Assembly: GCF_023159225.1 (NCBI RefSeq)
Contig: NC_063162.1
Coordinates: forward strand, 93,266,880 to 93,330,879
From: Perognathus longimembris pacificus
Lineage: Eukaryota; Chordata; Mammalia; Rodentia; Heteromyidae
Direction: 5' to 3'
Length of the DNA: 64,000 nt
Shown: one piece after another, positions 22,370 through 33,872 of the stretch
How positions within the stretch are numbered: the first letter of the stretch is position 1
How the letters are laid out: every line of letters starts with the position of its first letter
Program-made: the position numbers and the translations under genes
Notes under the pieces: model-generated
What the model saw: only the letters and a program-made list of their open reading frames with translations
The model's database searches: none
What the model was told of the DNA's origin: nothing

Positions 22370-24600
22370 AACTTGATGCTAAATCTCAAAATCTAGAACA
22401 AGAAAAGGGGGCTTACTTTTCCTGCTTTTGTTCAACCTTGTACTAGAAGTCCTATCCAAAGCAATCAGGCAAAATAAAAATAATGGGCATAAAAATTGAA
22501 GAAAAGAAAGCCAGGGCTGGGGATATGGCCTAGTGGCAAGAGTACTTGCCTCGTATACATGAGGCCCTGGGTTCAATTCCCCAGCACCACATATACAGAA
22601 AAATGGCCAGAAGTGGTGCTGTGGCTCAAGTGGCAGAGTGGTAGCCTTGAGCAAAAAGAAGCCAGGGACAGTGCTCAGGCCCTGAGTCCAAGCCCCAGGA
22701 CTGGCCAAAAAAAAAAAAAAAAAAGAAAGCCAAACTGCCATTGTTTGTAGATCACATGGTCTTATATACAAAACCCTAAAGATTGTTACAAAACTTTAGC
22801 AGAATAAGTAAAGTTAGCATAGTTACACAATTAAAAAAATGAAAATACAAAAGTCAGAATTTCTGATACACCAAGAACAATTTTTGTGAACTAGAAATCA
22901 CAAAAGTAATCCTAAATATAAAGGCAGTACAAGTAAATAAATACCTAGAAATGAATTTAAAGAGCAAAATATTCCTGTAACCTTAACAATGAATGAAATT
23001 GAAGAGGGAACACCAAAAAAAAAAAAAAAAAGGAAGATGTTCATGTTTGTGGATTGGAAAATTTCAATATAGTTAAACTACCCATAACAATCCTTGATTT
23101 AATAAAACATCTATCAGAATACTAATAATATTTTTCTCAGAAATAAATAAATTCTTAAAATTTGTGTGGAACAACAAACAAAAAATGCAACAAATAGCCA
23201 AAAACATTAGCAAAAAGAACAAATCTAGGAGCACTATACTAGCTGAATTCAAAAATTCTACAAAGGTGTGGTAATCAAATAGGTGGTACTAACACCAAAA
23301 CAGAGATAAAGACCATGACTCAGAATACTGTCTGAAAGTAAACCCAGATATCCGTAGCCAACTGATCTTCTAAACAGGCTAAGAACACACACATTAGAAA
23401 AAAGGGGGTCTTTTCAATGAATGGCAAAAGTGATCTCTTCATGAACTGGGATGAACCTAGACCACCACCACTCTACTTCTTTAAATAACTCAAAATGGAG
23501 TCCTAAAACTATGAAACAGCAGTGTCATAATTTCATAACAATAGAGGAACAGGAAAAGTATTTTTAAATGCCTGAAACATGCAAATAATTTTAGAAATCC
23601 CAAAATACAAGAAACAAAAGTGGACAAATAGAGTTTCATACATACTAAAAAGCCTCAGTACAAAGATGTGATGAACACAGTGAAGAGTCAACTTCCAGAA
23701 TGGAAGAAAATACTTGCCCTCTCTATTTCTGAGTAGGGGTTACTATTCAGTATATATAAAGAATTCCAAAAACCTCAATCAAATGAAAAAGAAAAAATAA
23801 CAGATTAAGATGGAGGAAAATAAGTAGGTATTTCTCAAAAGAACTCATGGGCAGCCTATATATATAAATATGCACAACAGCACTAATCCTTAGGGAAATC
23901 CAATTCAAAATCACAATGAAATATTACCTCACACCAGTAAGAATGTCACTTATCAAATAGATGAGACGTAATCAGTGCTAGCAAGGATGTGGAGGAAAAG
24001 GAACCCTCCCAAAATGTTGGTGGAAAAATGAAACTACTATAGCCATTATGGAAAACAATATGGAGGTACCTAAACTTAAAAATAGAATTACCACCTGCCC
24101 CAGAAATCCCACCACCTGATATATATCAAAAGCAAATGAAACCAATATGTCAAAGAGGTACATGCAGTCCCATGTTTATTGCCAAGGTATTAATAAAAGC
24201 TCAGAAATGGAGACAATGGAAGTGTCTATAAACTGATGATAAAGAAAACGTAGTTCAAAGGAAAAGTAAGAAAAGAAATACTATTCAGCCAAAAAGAACG
24301 AAAATTTGTTGTTTGTGAAATGGAATTGGAGATCATTATGTTAAGTGAAAAAAGGAGGTACAGGAAAGAAGTACTATAGGATCCACTCACATGTGAGACC
24401 ACAAAAAAAGTTGCCTTCATAGATCAAGAGCTGAATTCTGATTGCCAGAGTAGGGAGAAGGTATGGATGGAGAAAAGGTGATCACTGGATACTAAATTAC
24501 TGTTAGGTAGTAAGGAGGTCTAGGGGGCTCTTGTACTGCAGGATGTTTATGGATCTAATGGATAGTATATTTCAAAAAGCTAAGAGTTTGAATGTTTTCT
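22370..24600 (+). mobile_element. Old L1 fragment (ORF2 3' part and 3' UTR), split by a SINE
   Basis: Diverged sense L1. AAAATCTAGAACAAG and AGTCCTATCCAAAGCAATCA correspond to the reverse-transcriptase core; TTTGTAGATCACATGGTCTT is the degraded FADD region. Later come AAATCCAATTCAAAATCACA and GAAATATTACCTCACACC, then a 3' UTR with GAATTCTGATTGCCAG and GGATACTAAATTACTG. There are many stops and no usable frame. An IDL-Geo SINE interrupts it at 22514-22720. Confidence 0.82.
22514..22720 (+). mobile_element. IDL-Geo-type dimeric SINE (inside the old L1)
   Basis: GGGCTGGGGATATGGCCTAG with B box GGTTCAATTCC, then the right monomer AGAAGTGGTGCTGTGGCTCA and an A tail. The 12-bp duplication AAAAGAAAGCCA is at 22502-22513 and 22721-22732. 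Confidence 0.93.
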
Positions 24601-24608
24601 TTTGTGAG

Positions 24609-24649
<41 letters not shown>
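24609..24649 (+). repeat. (TG)n microsatellite
   Basis: About 20 uninterrupted TG units between the end of an old L1 and a SINE. Confidence 0.95.
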
Positions 24650-24651
<2 letters not shown>

Positions 24652-24654
24652 TGT

Positions 24655-24893
24655 TTTGTTTTAGGTGCTATTACTGGGCTAGAACTCATGACTTGAGCAT
24701 TGTCCCTTAGCTTTTGTACTCAAAGCTGTCACTCTACCATTTGAGGCCCACCTTTACTCCCAGCTTTCAGGTAGTTTACTGAAGAAAAGAGTCTTGTGGA
24801 TTTTCCTGCCAGCACTTGCTTTGAATTGCAATCCTCAGATCTCAGCCTCCTGAGTAAATAGGATTATAGGCATGAGCCACCAGTGCCCAGGTT
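24655..24893 (-). mobile_element. B1-like/Geo dimeric SINE
   Basis: Antisense right half (GAACTCATGACTTGAGCATT) and antisense 7SL half (CAGCCTCCTGAGTAAATAGG, GGCATGAGCCACCAGTGCCC). A TG microsatellite lies at 24609-24649 next to it. Confidence 0.8.
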
Positions 24894-25200
24894 AGCATGG
24901 TATATTTTTTTTGTGTGAGATCCATCAGTCCAACTTTTGCAGCCCATTGCATGTATGAGTAGTTTGGATGTCATTTTCAATAACAAAACTAAAATCTAAA
25001 AAAATAAAATTCACCATCAGAGAAGCAGTTATGTACTGTTATATCATGATGAAACATTTTCCTCTTAAAAACATTTTACTCTTCAGTATTTTAGGAAGCA
25101 GTGGTATTGGGGGTCAGCCTATCATCTTGAAAATATCTATGTGTGTCCCTGGGAAGTGAGAGAATCTCTCTGGGCCATTTTCTTCATCTGTAAAGGGACA

Positions 25201-25223
25201 CAGATAGATAGACAGACAGACAG

Positions 25224-25254
<31 letters not shown>

Positions 25255-25256
25255 AA
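25201..25256 (+). repeat. GATA/GACA/CA compound microsatellite
   Basis: GATAGATAGACAGACAGACA runs into CACACACACA with interruptions. Confidence 0.9.
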
Positions 25257-25913
25257 CAAAATGTGAACTTTCTCCTGATTCTTGTGACGATATTTAAATA
25301 ATGAGAAAGAATAAAAACTGGATTATTCTAGCACATAATAATGTCAGCTATTATTATTGTACTTAGCCTGTATTAAAGATTACATTTGGCTAGGTCACAA
25401 TGAAAATATATATTTTTAAAAAGGCTGAAATGACCATAATGTAAATAAGTATCATTCCTTAGTAGAACCATGGGTAATATAAGACTTTATACTTCTAACA
25501 TTTTATTGTGGGTAAGAGTTAATTTAAGAGTGGACATTATTGAAATATTTGACAGATTATCTCTCCTCAGGAAGTCTGGGTCTTAGTCAAAGCCCAAAGT
25601 TCAGAGCAGGATAGCCATGATGGTGGGAGGGATGAATTACAGCAAGACAGGAAGGAACCAGTCCAACCAGCAGAGGCAAAGAGGACAATTAGTGGGAAGG
25701 CAGCATTTGTCTTAGGCCTGACCCAATCAAATTTTGACAGGTGGCATTAACTGCATGACAACATCTATACTTTTCAGATCAAGAAGACAAGGTCAGTACT
25801 GGGAAAAGGAAGATCAAGGGCCAGAAATCTGCTTGTACTTCTTGGACCGTGTGAAATGTTAGCTTGATTAAAATCTGTGGAAAAAGTTTTAAATTACAAG
25901 GCTTAAGTTTAGA

Positions 25914-26160
25914 TGTTTTGTTTTTTGTGCTGGTCCTGGGGATTGAACTTAGGGCCTGGGTGCTGTCAAGGTTTTTGCTCATGGCTCGTACTCTACTACT
26001 TGAGCCACATGTCCAATTCCAAAATAGTGGTATTTTGGTGCTTGACTAGAGAAAAGTGTCTCACAAAACTTTCCTGCTCAGGCTGGCTTCATAACACAAC
26101 CCTCAGATTTCAGCCTCCTGAGTAGCTAGGATTGCAGGCATGAGCCACTAGCAATCGGCT
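25914..26160 (-). mobile_element. B1-like/Geo dimeric SINE
   Basis: Antisense: TGGTCCTGGGGATTGAACTT and TACTTGAGCCACATGTCC, then CAGCCTCCTGAGTAGCTAGG and CATGAGCCAC. Moderately diverged. Confidence 0.8.
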
Positions 26161-27131
26161 AATTTAGACTATCTTCGACAACAGTTAGGTTATTCGATGT
26201 AATTGTTTCTATTATTTATCATTTGTTTAGAATAAGGCTTTTGCTCTAACTGAGATATTGTCTTCTAATGTAAAGACATTTAAGACTTGAGTCAAGATTA
26301 TGTTAGCCATTGGATTCTTCTCAATGAGTTTGTTTCTTGTAGAACTTGTTCTCATTAGTAATTGATATTCCCAGCTCTCTGTCTCAGGTTTACTGCACCT
26401 GACCACCTACATGTTGCACAAATGCTCCTCCACACATAGGCAGCTTTGTTCAAGAAAACTTTATTTTCCTTCCTGCTGCTATGACTTCTATGACCCAGAC
26501 TACTATGCTGGCTCCACATCCTGCTCATATTCTGGCTCTGCCTTTCCTAAATCCCCCACAATCCTCTGGGAACCTCAGTGCTTGCTTTCCATAAAACAAA
26601 CATTTCACCTGTTAAGAACTACCTTGGGATCACTTGAAATTTTGTTTTCTCCTTCCAAGGATTAAGAGTATAAGTGAAGTCAGGAAATATTCCTTGTGTC
26701 CTCATATCATGGTGCATTTCACACTGAACAAGTCCTAGCTCTAACTTTGTTTTGGCATAGGAAACAACACACTGGAGACACAGGAAGTGCTCTTAATCTT
26801 GCCCATTTTGTTTCTGCTTAGATCTGTCAGAATGGACTTAATTTCTTCTGAAACCCATGCAATTTCCAGATGCTATTAGTATTTCTATAATTCTTATGGA
26901 GAGTTTTGGATGTTTAACAATGGTTTCCAAGTACTACAGCCAAACCAAATTGGTATCTGGCCCAAGATTTCTGCATGAATGAATTTTCAGATGTAACCAA
27001 AAATAGTGAGTTCTAAATTTAGACCATACTAGACTTAAATGTATTGGATATTTACAGTATAAAGCAGCCCATGTGAAGATAGATAAATTCATTTTCAGTT
27101 TCTTAAAGAAAGATACTTAATAATAAGAGGT

Positions 27132-27222
27132 GTGTTGGACAACAGTGGATACCCCTGTAATCATAGCTACTCAGGAGGCTGAGATTTGAGAATCCAGATT
27201 TGGAGCCAGCCCAGACAAATCT
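27132..27222 (+). mobile_element. B1-like SINE fragment
   Basis: CCTGTAATCATAGCTACTCA and GGAGGCTGAGATTTGAGAAT are the 7SL-like half only. It breaks off into a long pyrimidine tract. Confidence 0.65.
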
Positions 27223-27466
27223 CTCTCCCTTTCCCTCCCTTCCTTACCCTCCCTCCCTTCCTCCCTCTCTGCCTCCCTCCCTCTCCCTTCCTCTCTCTCA
27301 TTTCTTTCCCCCCTCGTTTCCTCTCTTCCCTCTCCCCCCTCTTCCCTCTTTCTCCCCCTTGTTCCTCTCTCCCTCTCTCCCCTCTCTCTTTCCCAGTCTC
27401 TCCTCTCTCCTATATTTCCCCTCTCTCCTGTCCCCCTGTCCTCTCTCTCCCTCCTCTCTGTCTGTC
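27220..27466 (+). repeat. Long polypyrimidine (CT-rich) tract
   Basis: About 245 bases almost purely C and T, in CCCT, CTCT and CTTCC units. It yields spurious Ser/Pro/Leu-rich frames on the plus strand and Arg/Glu-rich frames on the minus strand; these are not genes. Confidence 0.92.
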
Positions 27467-28129
27467 CTATACACACATATACTCTTGCTAATTCTAGGTA
27501 CTGAGTTTTCACTTAGGACTCTGTGCTTAATAGGGAGGTGCTTCAGCCACACCTCTATCCCTTTTGCTCTAATTATTTTTGAGATAGGGTCTCTTTTGCT
27601 TTTGCTCAAGCAGAGAACAAAAACCTCTATTGAGACTGATTCATTTCTAACTATAAAGTTGGAAATTTTAAGTAATAAAGAGCTACTTTAATCCATGTGG
27701 TATAAATGGTACCTGACCTAGATGATGGCTTCTGTAAACTACAAAAGCAGTCATGCTCTTTATGCCAACTAAAAAATTATTCTCTATGTGCTTCTTATCT
27801 TGGTCTCAATGGGTGGTGGGGGTGGGGGGGATACACAGTCTGACCTAGGAAGGAAATTCCATTTGCCTAGGTTTAAAGTTGCATGTGAGCCATAATTATT
27901 ACACTTAGATGAACATGTTGGCTGGTGCAAATCAGGGAATTTTACTTGGGCTCAAAACTATGATAAGCAAAATGAAGTACACTTATCTATGATTAAAATG
28001 AAAGGATCATATCTAGTATCTCAAATATGCATCATTGCTTCTTTGTGGAGCAACTGCATATTTTCCCCAAGCACCATTGCCTATAGTCTCCCATTTATGC
28101 AACAGAACACTTGAATTTATTTTTCTTAC

Positions 28130-28305
28130 TCAACTTATCCATTAACCAGTCTTCCTCCATTCCACTTATTCCTATATCCCCCATTTGTGGTAAACATAAT
28201 TCTACTCTCAATCTGACATATGCTTATGCTGACTTCAGCCTCACACAACTTATAGGTGTGTGACCACATGGTACTATATAAACATGTATTATTTCATGTG
28301 TGAAT
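28130..28305 (-). mobile_element. Old L1 3' fragment (tentative)
   Basis: Plus-strand CCCCCATTTGTGGTAAACAT, AATTCTACTCTCAATCTGAC and GTGTGACCACATGGTACTAT resemble antisense old L1 3' sequence. Confidence 0.45.
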
Positions 28306-29789
28306 TTTAATTTTTTTAAAAAATTGAATGTGTGACACTAATCCACCCCATGTAACCTCCACCAACACAAATTGACAAGTAAATACAGATATGAATATGC
28401 CCCACCATACATGATCTCACAGAGTTTGCAAACATCAGCACTGTTTGCTGGGGCATGGGGGACAAATAAGACTTCTTCTTTCTATTGATTGCATAGGGAA
28501 TACTTCACTGGATCGTTCATCTCATTTTTCTCTCCAGCCAAAGAACAGCTTTGGTCTTTAGTCCATTTTCTGATAAAAGGTTAATTAATGACCCAAGGAA
28601 AAAACATTCCTTTGAAATCAGGTTGCATTGCTATTCTGCTTTCTTTTGTGTGGAACATCTAGTCTGCCTGCATGAAGCCTGAGACATCATGTGGAACATG
28701 ATGAAAGAGACATGAAATGTTTCTTCTCAGTTATTCATGATACATCTGCCTGTGCTAATAATTTTGCATGACCTGTAATGATGTCTTAAGTATCCAAATG
28801 GCTCCACACCCTCATTTTAAATCAACTTGCCTTGCCCTCCAGAAATGAGTTGTTTTCCATGGAATTGGATACAAATATGCCTAGGACCACACTGGTTAAT
28901 ATACAAAAGATATAGAAGGTCTGCTCTTTTGCAAATGATATGACATTAACAGTGCACACTTTCTTTGAGAAAGCAGTGGGAGGCTTTGACTTCTGCTGAG
29001 CAAGAACTACATGAGCATTTTGACCATAAACTTAAACTTAAATATGTATGAGATTTGAATTCAGTATACCTTTGAGGGTACAGAAGGAGAGAAAAATACT
29101 CTAAAGATAGAAGTGGGGTTAGAAATAATGTCCTGTATAATTTGCTTTAGTTTGGCTCTCCTTTAGTCATTTATAGGATTTAACTTTGTAAACTCTAACT
29201 TTTAGTGAAAAGCAGAATAGCCATCATCAATAGGTACAAATGCAATTGAAATTTACAGATGTATTTATATTCAATATTTCATTCGACTTTTTCTTATTAG
29301 ATTATTAAAATAATTTAGCCCCTGTGAAGATACTACAAATTTACAGTTTAAATCAGAAAGCTTTGAATTTTTTGTAGCCCAAAGGACTTCACAAAGTCTT
29401 GGTAGCATAAAAGATAAAGCATACTACACTTTTTTGGGCATTGGAAGCAAGCCATCAGACTTTCCTCTTGATTAACAAGAAGATGAAGTTCATACCAATT
29501 AACTCTAAGTGCTAAAAAGAATCTTTGTGTGAATATTATGACATGAAAAAGGCTGTTTTTCAAGGACAATGACAAAAGTATAAAGTTCATTAGTAAAAAA
29601 TAGTGTTCAACAAATAATGCAAATCTTATTGAAGTGATAGAATTATTTTTTTTTAAATTCTGGTGTGATCTGTTTTCACCAAGTTTGCTATTGAAAAGTC
29701 AAAGTTCAAAAACATTCATCATATATTAAATCCACCACAACACATGGGCCGTAAGTGGAAACAAAACAAATGAAGTAATGAATTAGTAA

Positions 29790-30120
29790 GCTTCAAGTTA
29801 CTGTAATGAAATATCTGAGGCAATTAACTTGGAAAGAGAAAATAGTTGTTGAGCTCATGGTTATACAGGTTTCAGACCAAAATTGAGCAGTCACATTGGA
29901 ATAGGGACTCTATGGGGTGGTACAAACCACTGACATCACCAGACAGGAGGCAGCAGGAAGTGTAAAGGGCTGGGTGGCACTGTGGGCTGGGAGGAGCTCA
30001 TGCTCCTTGCTAAGTAAGGTTCCAACGCCATCCAGTAGCACCATATTGGACCACACCTAACACAGAGACAATTGTGAACACTATCCACAGTCAAACTCTA
30101 GCAAGTAGGACATAGAAACT
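29790..30120 (+). mobile_element. MaLR-like LTR remnant (tentative)
   Basis: TATCTGAGGCAATTAACTTG, GCTCATGGTTATACAGGTTT and GACAGGAGGCAGCAGGAAGT follow the pattern of old ERVL-MaLR LTRs. Confidence 0.45.
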
Positions 30121-30556
30121 ATGAAGTGATATTGGGTGCATTACTTCAAATTTTTCTCTGGATGTGACAACACAAATTAATATGATTATTATGTGCATAG
30201 AAAAAAAAGGCAACCTTAAGAGTGATTTCTTACTTTTTTCTTGCCAACTAAAAACCATCTGTCCATGACTTTCTTTAATGAAGAGGCTCTGGATAGTCAG
30301 ACCTTGCCATTGAATGATATCTGTGGTTAGTCTTTTGACAGTATAGCTGAAAGATTACAAAAGTATTCTTTTAAAATAGCTTAATAGGTACATATTCTGT
30401 CCACAAGCATCTCATTTTCTACATTGTTTAAGGAGCAGCCACTCCAGGGCTAATCTTGACAGTAACAACATATTTATATGATCTCCTCAGGCTTATCTCA
30501 GAGATGAAATATATTTAAATACACACACCTAGCAGGATTTCTCATTAAGAAGCTGT

Positions 30557-30798
30557 ATCTGCGAATGGTAGCTCATGCCTATAATCCTATCTACTTAGAA
30601 GCCTGAGAGCTGAGGCTCCTGGTTAAAGGCCAGCCTGCACAGGAAAGTCTGTGAGAGTCTTTATTACCAATTAACCACCCCAAAAAACAGAAGTGGAGCT
30701 GTGGCTCAAATGGTAGAGTGCTAGCCTTAAGCTGAAAAAAAAAGTACCCAAAATAAAGTGCGAAGGCCCTGGGTTCAAACCCCAGGACCAGCACCAAA
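30557..30798 (+). mobile_element. B1-like/Geo dimeric SINE
   Basis: GGTAGCTCATGCCTATAATC, then the linker TACCAATTAACCACC, the right monomer CAGAAGTGGAGCTGTGGC and a B box in GGGTTCAAACCCC. A TAAATAAA tail runs to about 30820. Confidence 0.88.
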
Positions 30799-30824
30799 AT
30801 AAATACATAAATAAATAAAGTCTG

Positions 30825-32050
30825 TAATGAAATTGTCTACCTACTTCAAAAATTGTTCATGCTTTGAAATATGGTAAAATGATATTTTAGCTTCTACTTT
30901 GACAGCCATGAAGCTTAAACTCAAATAACATACAACATTCTTTAAATTTTTTTGATAAAACTCAAATATGCTATTTTAAACTGCAAGCTGGAAAGCTATT
31001 TTAGACTATTATAATGCAACAGTTGAAAAATACAAGTTCCTTTTTTTTTTGAGCTTTGGTATCATTAGAGTTATTTAAAAATTAAGAGAAAACATACATC
31101 AAGTAAAAGTATTAACAAAGTCTTATAGTAAAATTAAAGATAAATTGTTCTGGCATCTAGAAGCAATTGAAACAAAAGATTTTCATAGAATGCAACTTAC
31201 AAAGGACAACACAGGCCTAAAGATGCTACTACCTTTCTGAGCTGGTTGTGAAGACCCCTGTCCTCCTGGGACCCCTCAGAAATAGTGTCTGACTTGAGAA
31301 TTCAGAAATGCATTCTAAACTGTGTTAGTAGAATGGAACAGTGAACTGAACACCAGTTAAGTTTCCTTGTTCTCTCTCAATACACAAATCTGAATTTTCA
31401 GGTTCTGCTATTAGTTTCCCAAGCTCTACTGATAGACTTCTTGGGGATAAGAATCAGCTTCAGAGACTAATGCCTTTGGTGTTTCCATATTTTAAATGTG
31501 CAGTTGTAAGATCAGATCACTATAATTCTTAAGTCCATGTCAGCCTCATTAAGCTCTGATACAATAATGTTAAAGACTCAAGTGAACCTTGCTCTGTGAA
31601 TTATAATCCATTCTGCCCTAATAAGATGATTTAATATTTGACCATTTTAAATATTCAAAACATTCATATTAGCCAACCCCTTGGTGTATGAGAATGAGAT
31701 ATAAATATGTATAAATACTTTGTATGTAATTTGCCTTAAGACACCCACATGTTTGAAATAGTTAAGGACATGCTGTCTAACTAATAATTAACAGAAAATC
31801 ATTGCTAAGGGAAATTTATCTAAGGATGTTTATATACTGAAAGATTCATTGGAAGGAAGGGCTTTGGGCTGAAATTTAGGATTCTTCATAAAACCTCCAA
31901 TGTGAGAGCTACGTGTCTGTATGTGGAGCTGGTGGGCATGCTTCTAGGCAGCTTTCAGGACCCTGTTGTGACCTGTGTGGCAAGGCTTGTTGTCAAGACA
32001 GATACACTGGTGCTCACCTGGTTGAACTTTCATGATTAAATTTAACATGG
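30825..32050. other. Intergenic, nothing recognised
   Basis: AT-rich sequence up to the full-length L1 insertion site. Confidence 0.55.
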
Positions 32051-32053
32051 TTA

Positions 32054-32070
32054 AAAAAGTTATTTCCAGA
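32054..32070. repeat. Target-site duplication of the full-length L1, left copy
   Basis: Seventeen bases (AAAAAGTTATTTCCAGA) identical to 39286-39302 on the far side of the element. The length and the A-rich 5' end suit L1 target-primed reverse transcription. Confidence 0.95.
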
Positions 32071-33872
32071 GGGGGAAAGATGGCGCCGTCACAATAGGGA
32101 GGCATCCCAACTTGCTGCAACCGAATAGTGAGCTGGGAACTCCAACACCAAACACACCATCAAGAGTCCAGCAAACCCAACAACCAGAAGCAACAGAGAA
32201 ACACAGGCAATGAAAAAGAACAAAAAAAGAAGAGCCTATAACCTGCACAGAGCCAGAAAATCTCTGGGGTACCCCCCGGCCCTGGCCCAAACAGGGCCAG
32301 GCTGGGAAAGGGGATCCGGTGCCGGTAAACGGGACTGCAGACCATCAGCGACCAGAAAAGCAACAGCCGAAAAGCCACGCCAGGAGTGCAGAGTCCAGAC
32401 AGCTGGAGCTCCACGGACCCCATATGGAGCGAAGACCGACCGTGACAGATGGCAGCGCAGGACCAGAGGCGTAGGACCGAAAGGCTGGGAACAGACAACA
32501 GCAGCAGGGGAACCGGGCGGTACAGATGGGGAGAGCTGGACGGGGAGAGCCGGACAGGGAGAGCCGAGACCGCCACCACCAAAAGACTGATCACCACACC
32601 CCAGCATCCCAGCCCCAAAAAGCCCACAGCAGTGCAGGACACACACACAATCCAGGACCAGTAAGTTCTCCATTGCCCCGCCCCCCCAATGGGAGACCAG
32701 CTCTAGCAGAGAACCAAACCCTAAAAAGAATCCAGAGCTCCCTCCCTCCCCCTCCCTACCCTGAGGGAACAAAGGAGCCCCATATCTGGTGGCTCTAGGA
32801 CCCTACAGCCTCTGGGAGGACACGGGAGCTAGCAGAGGTGGAGCAGCGCCCAACAAAGTGACTGGGAAACACCTTAGACAGGCATCCCCCAATGCCCCAG
32901 CTGAGGAGCCTGAACCTGTCCGCACCAGCCCCGACCACCCCCCAGCAGAGGCCTGGGGAATGGTAGGACTTGGAACATCATCTGAGGTGCCCTGGTCCAC
33001 GCAGACTTTTTGAACAACAGCCACAGGCTTGCTGGTGTTCAATCCCAGCCCAGCAGGGACACCTGGGCCCGAACACATGCCCCCCTCACAGCGGAGGCAC
33101 AGAGAATCTGTGGACACCAACCCACCCCCAGACACTTGAACCTGTTGGGGTCCATGCATACCGCCCCCCACAGCAGACTCGCAAGAGGGCACAAGCACCC
33201 TCCAACAACTCAGGGCAGCATGCCCCCAAAGGAAGCACTACAGCGCACATGCATGTGCCCCGGAGGGCCAGCGTGGGCCAGCGTGCTAGCCCTCCAGCAG
33301 GAGGATCTCCTGTCCAACCCTCCGGGGAAGCATACAAGTGGGCAAGCTGCCCCCTCAACAGCAACACCCGCTCTGATAGACGCACTTCACACAGGTGGGT
33401 GAGCCACCCCTCAACAGCAACATCTGCTCTGACAGGAGCACTCCACACAGGTGGGTGAGCCACCTCTCAGCAGCAATTCTCAATCTGAGAGGTGAGCTCC
33501 TTTGACCACGATACCCAGTGGGAAAAGAATCAAAGAAGAAAAAAGTCTCCACTCCAGGCTGAATCAGCGACCCGCAAACCCCCATCAGGGGCACACTAGG
33601 GTCAGCACAACACAGTGGCAGAGCACAGTCCTGCAGAGAAAGACACAGAACCTACCCACCCCCAGGAGCAGTGAGGGTGACCACCTCAGCAACAACCGAG
33701 ATGGTCACCCTCACCCATTGGTCAGTAAAGTTCAACAGCCAAACTCAAACCCAGAGCCAGGACACAAACAAGTCTCCACTGACGGACCAGCAGGATCCAG
33801 CACAAAGCCAAGCCAAGGTCGCCACCTACAGATCTCCAGATGTGCCAATAACAAAGAAATATTACAAATTTC
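32071..33872 (+). promoter_or_regulatory. L1 5' UTR / internal promoter region
   Basis: GC-rich 1.8-kb leader of the full-length L1, in clear contrast to the AT-rich flanks. It opens with a YY1-like AAGATGGCGCC motif near base 32077. L1 leaders carry an internal RNA polymerase II promoter, and the placement here fits that role. Several long open frames occur on both strands (for example minus 32236-32772), but they follow from the GC richness and resemble no protein I know. A 56-bp tandem repeat sits near its downstream end. Confidence 0.75.
33299..33490 (+). repeat. 56-bp tandem repeat in L1 5' UTR
   Basis: TCAACAGCAA recurs at 33355 and 33411, with TCAGCAGCAA at 33467, all exactly 56 bases apart. 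The shared unit includes CACACAGGTGGGTGAGCCAC. A weaker unit, with AAGTGGGCAAGCTGCC, precedes the first. There are about two good copies plus partial ones at each end. Confidence 0.85.

Larger units (their letters stand above)
26165..29785. other. Intergenic, largely unassigned
   Basis: Apart from the pyrimidine tract and B1 fragment at 27.1-27.5 kb and a possible L1 piece at 28.1 kb, I see no gene or element. The frame at 26411-26665 has Tyr/Asp- and Ser-rich text but no family I recognise. Confidence 0.5.

Noticed and set aside
22379..22771. 130-codon minus-strand frame
   Set aside because: Runs through the antisense IDL-Geo SINE. The same SASPGAWTQGLSTVPGFF-like peptide recurs at every copy of this SINE.
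26411..26665. 84-codon frame with Tyr/Asp- and Ser-rich text, considered as a processed pseudogene
   Set aside because: No convincing match to a known protein and no poly(A) tail or duplication seen.
27171..27691. Overlapping frames rich in Ser/Pro/Leu or Arg/Glu
   Set aside because: Translations of a simple pyrimidine tract; composition alone keeps them open.
33299..33490. Regularly spaced repeats that might suggest a CRISPR array
   Set aside because: The units are contiguous 56-bp tandem copies inside an L1 leader of a mammal, with no unique spacers.
32160..33600. Long open frames on both strands (for example minus 32236-32772 and plus 32970-33458)
   Set aside because: They lie in the GC-rich L1 5' UTR, overlap one another in several frames, and show no protein family signature.
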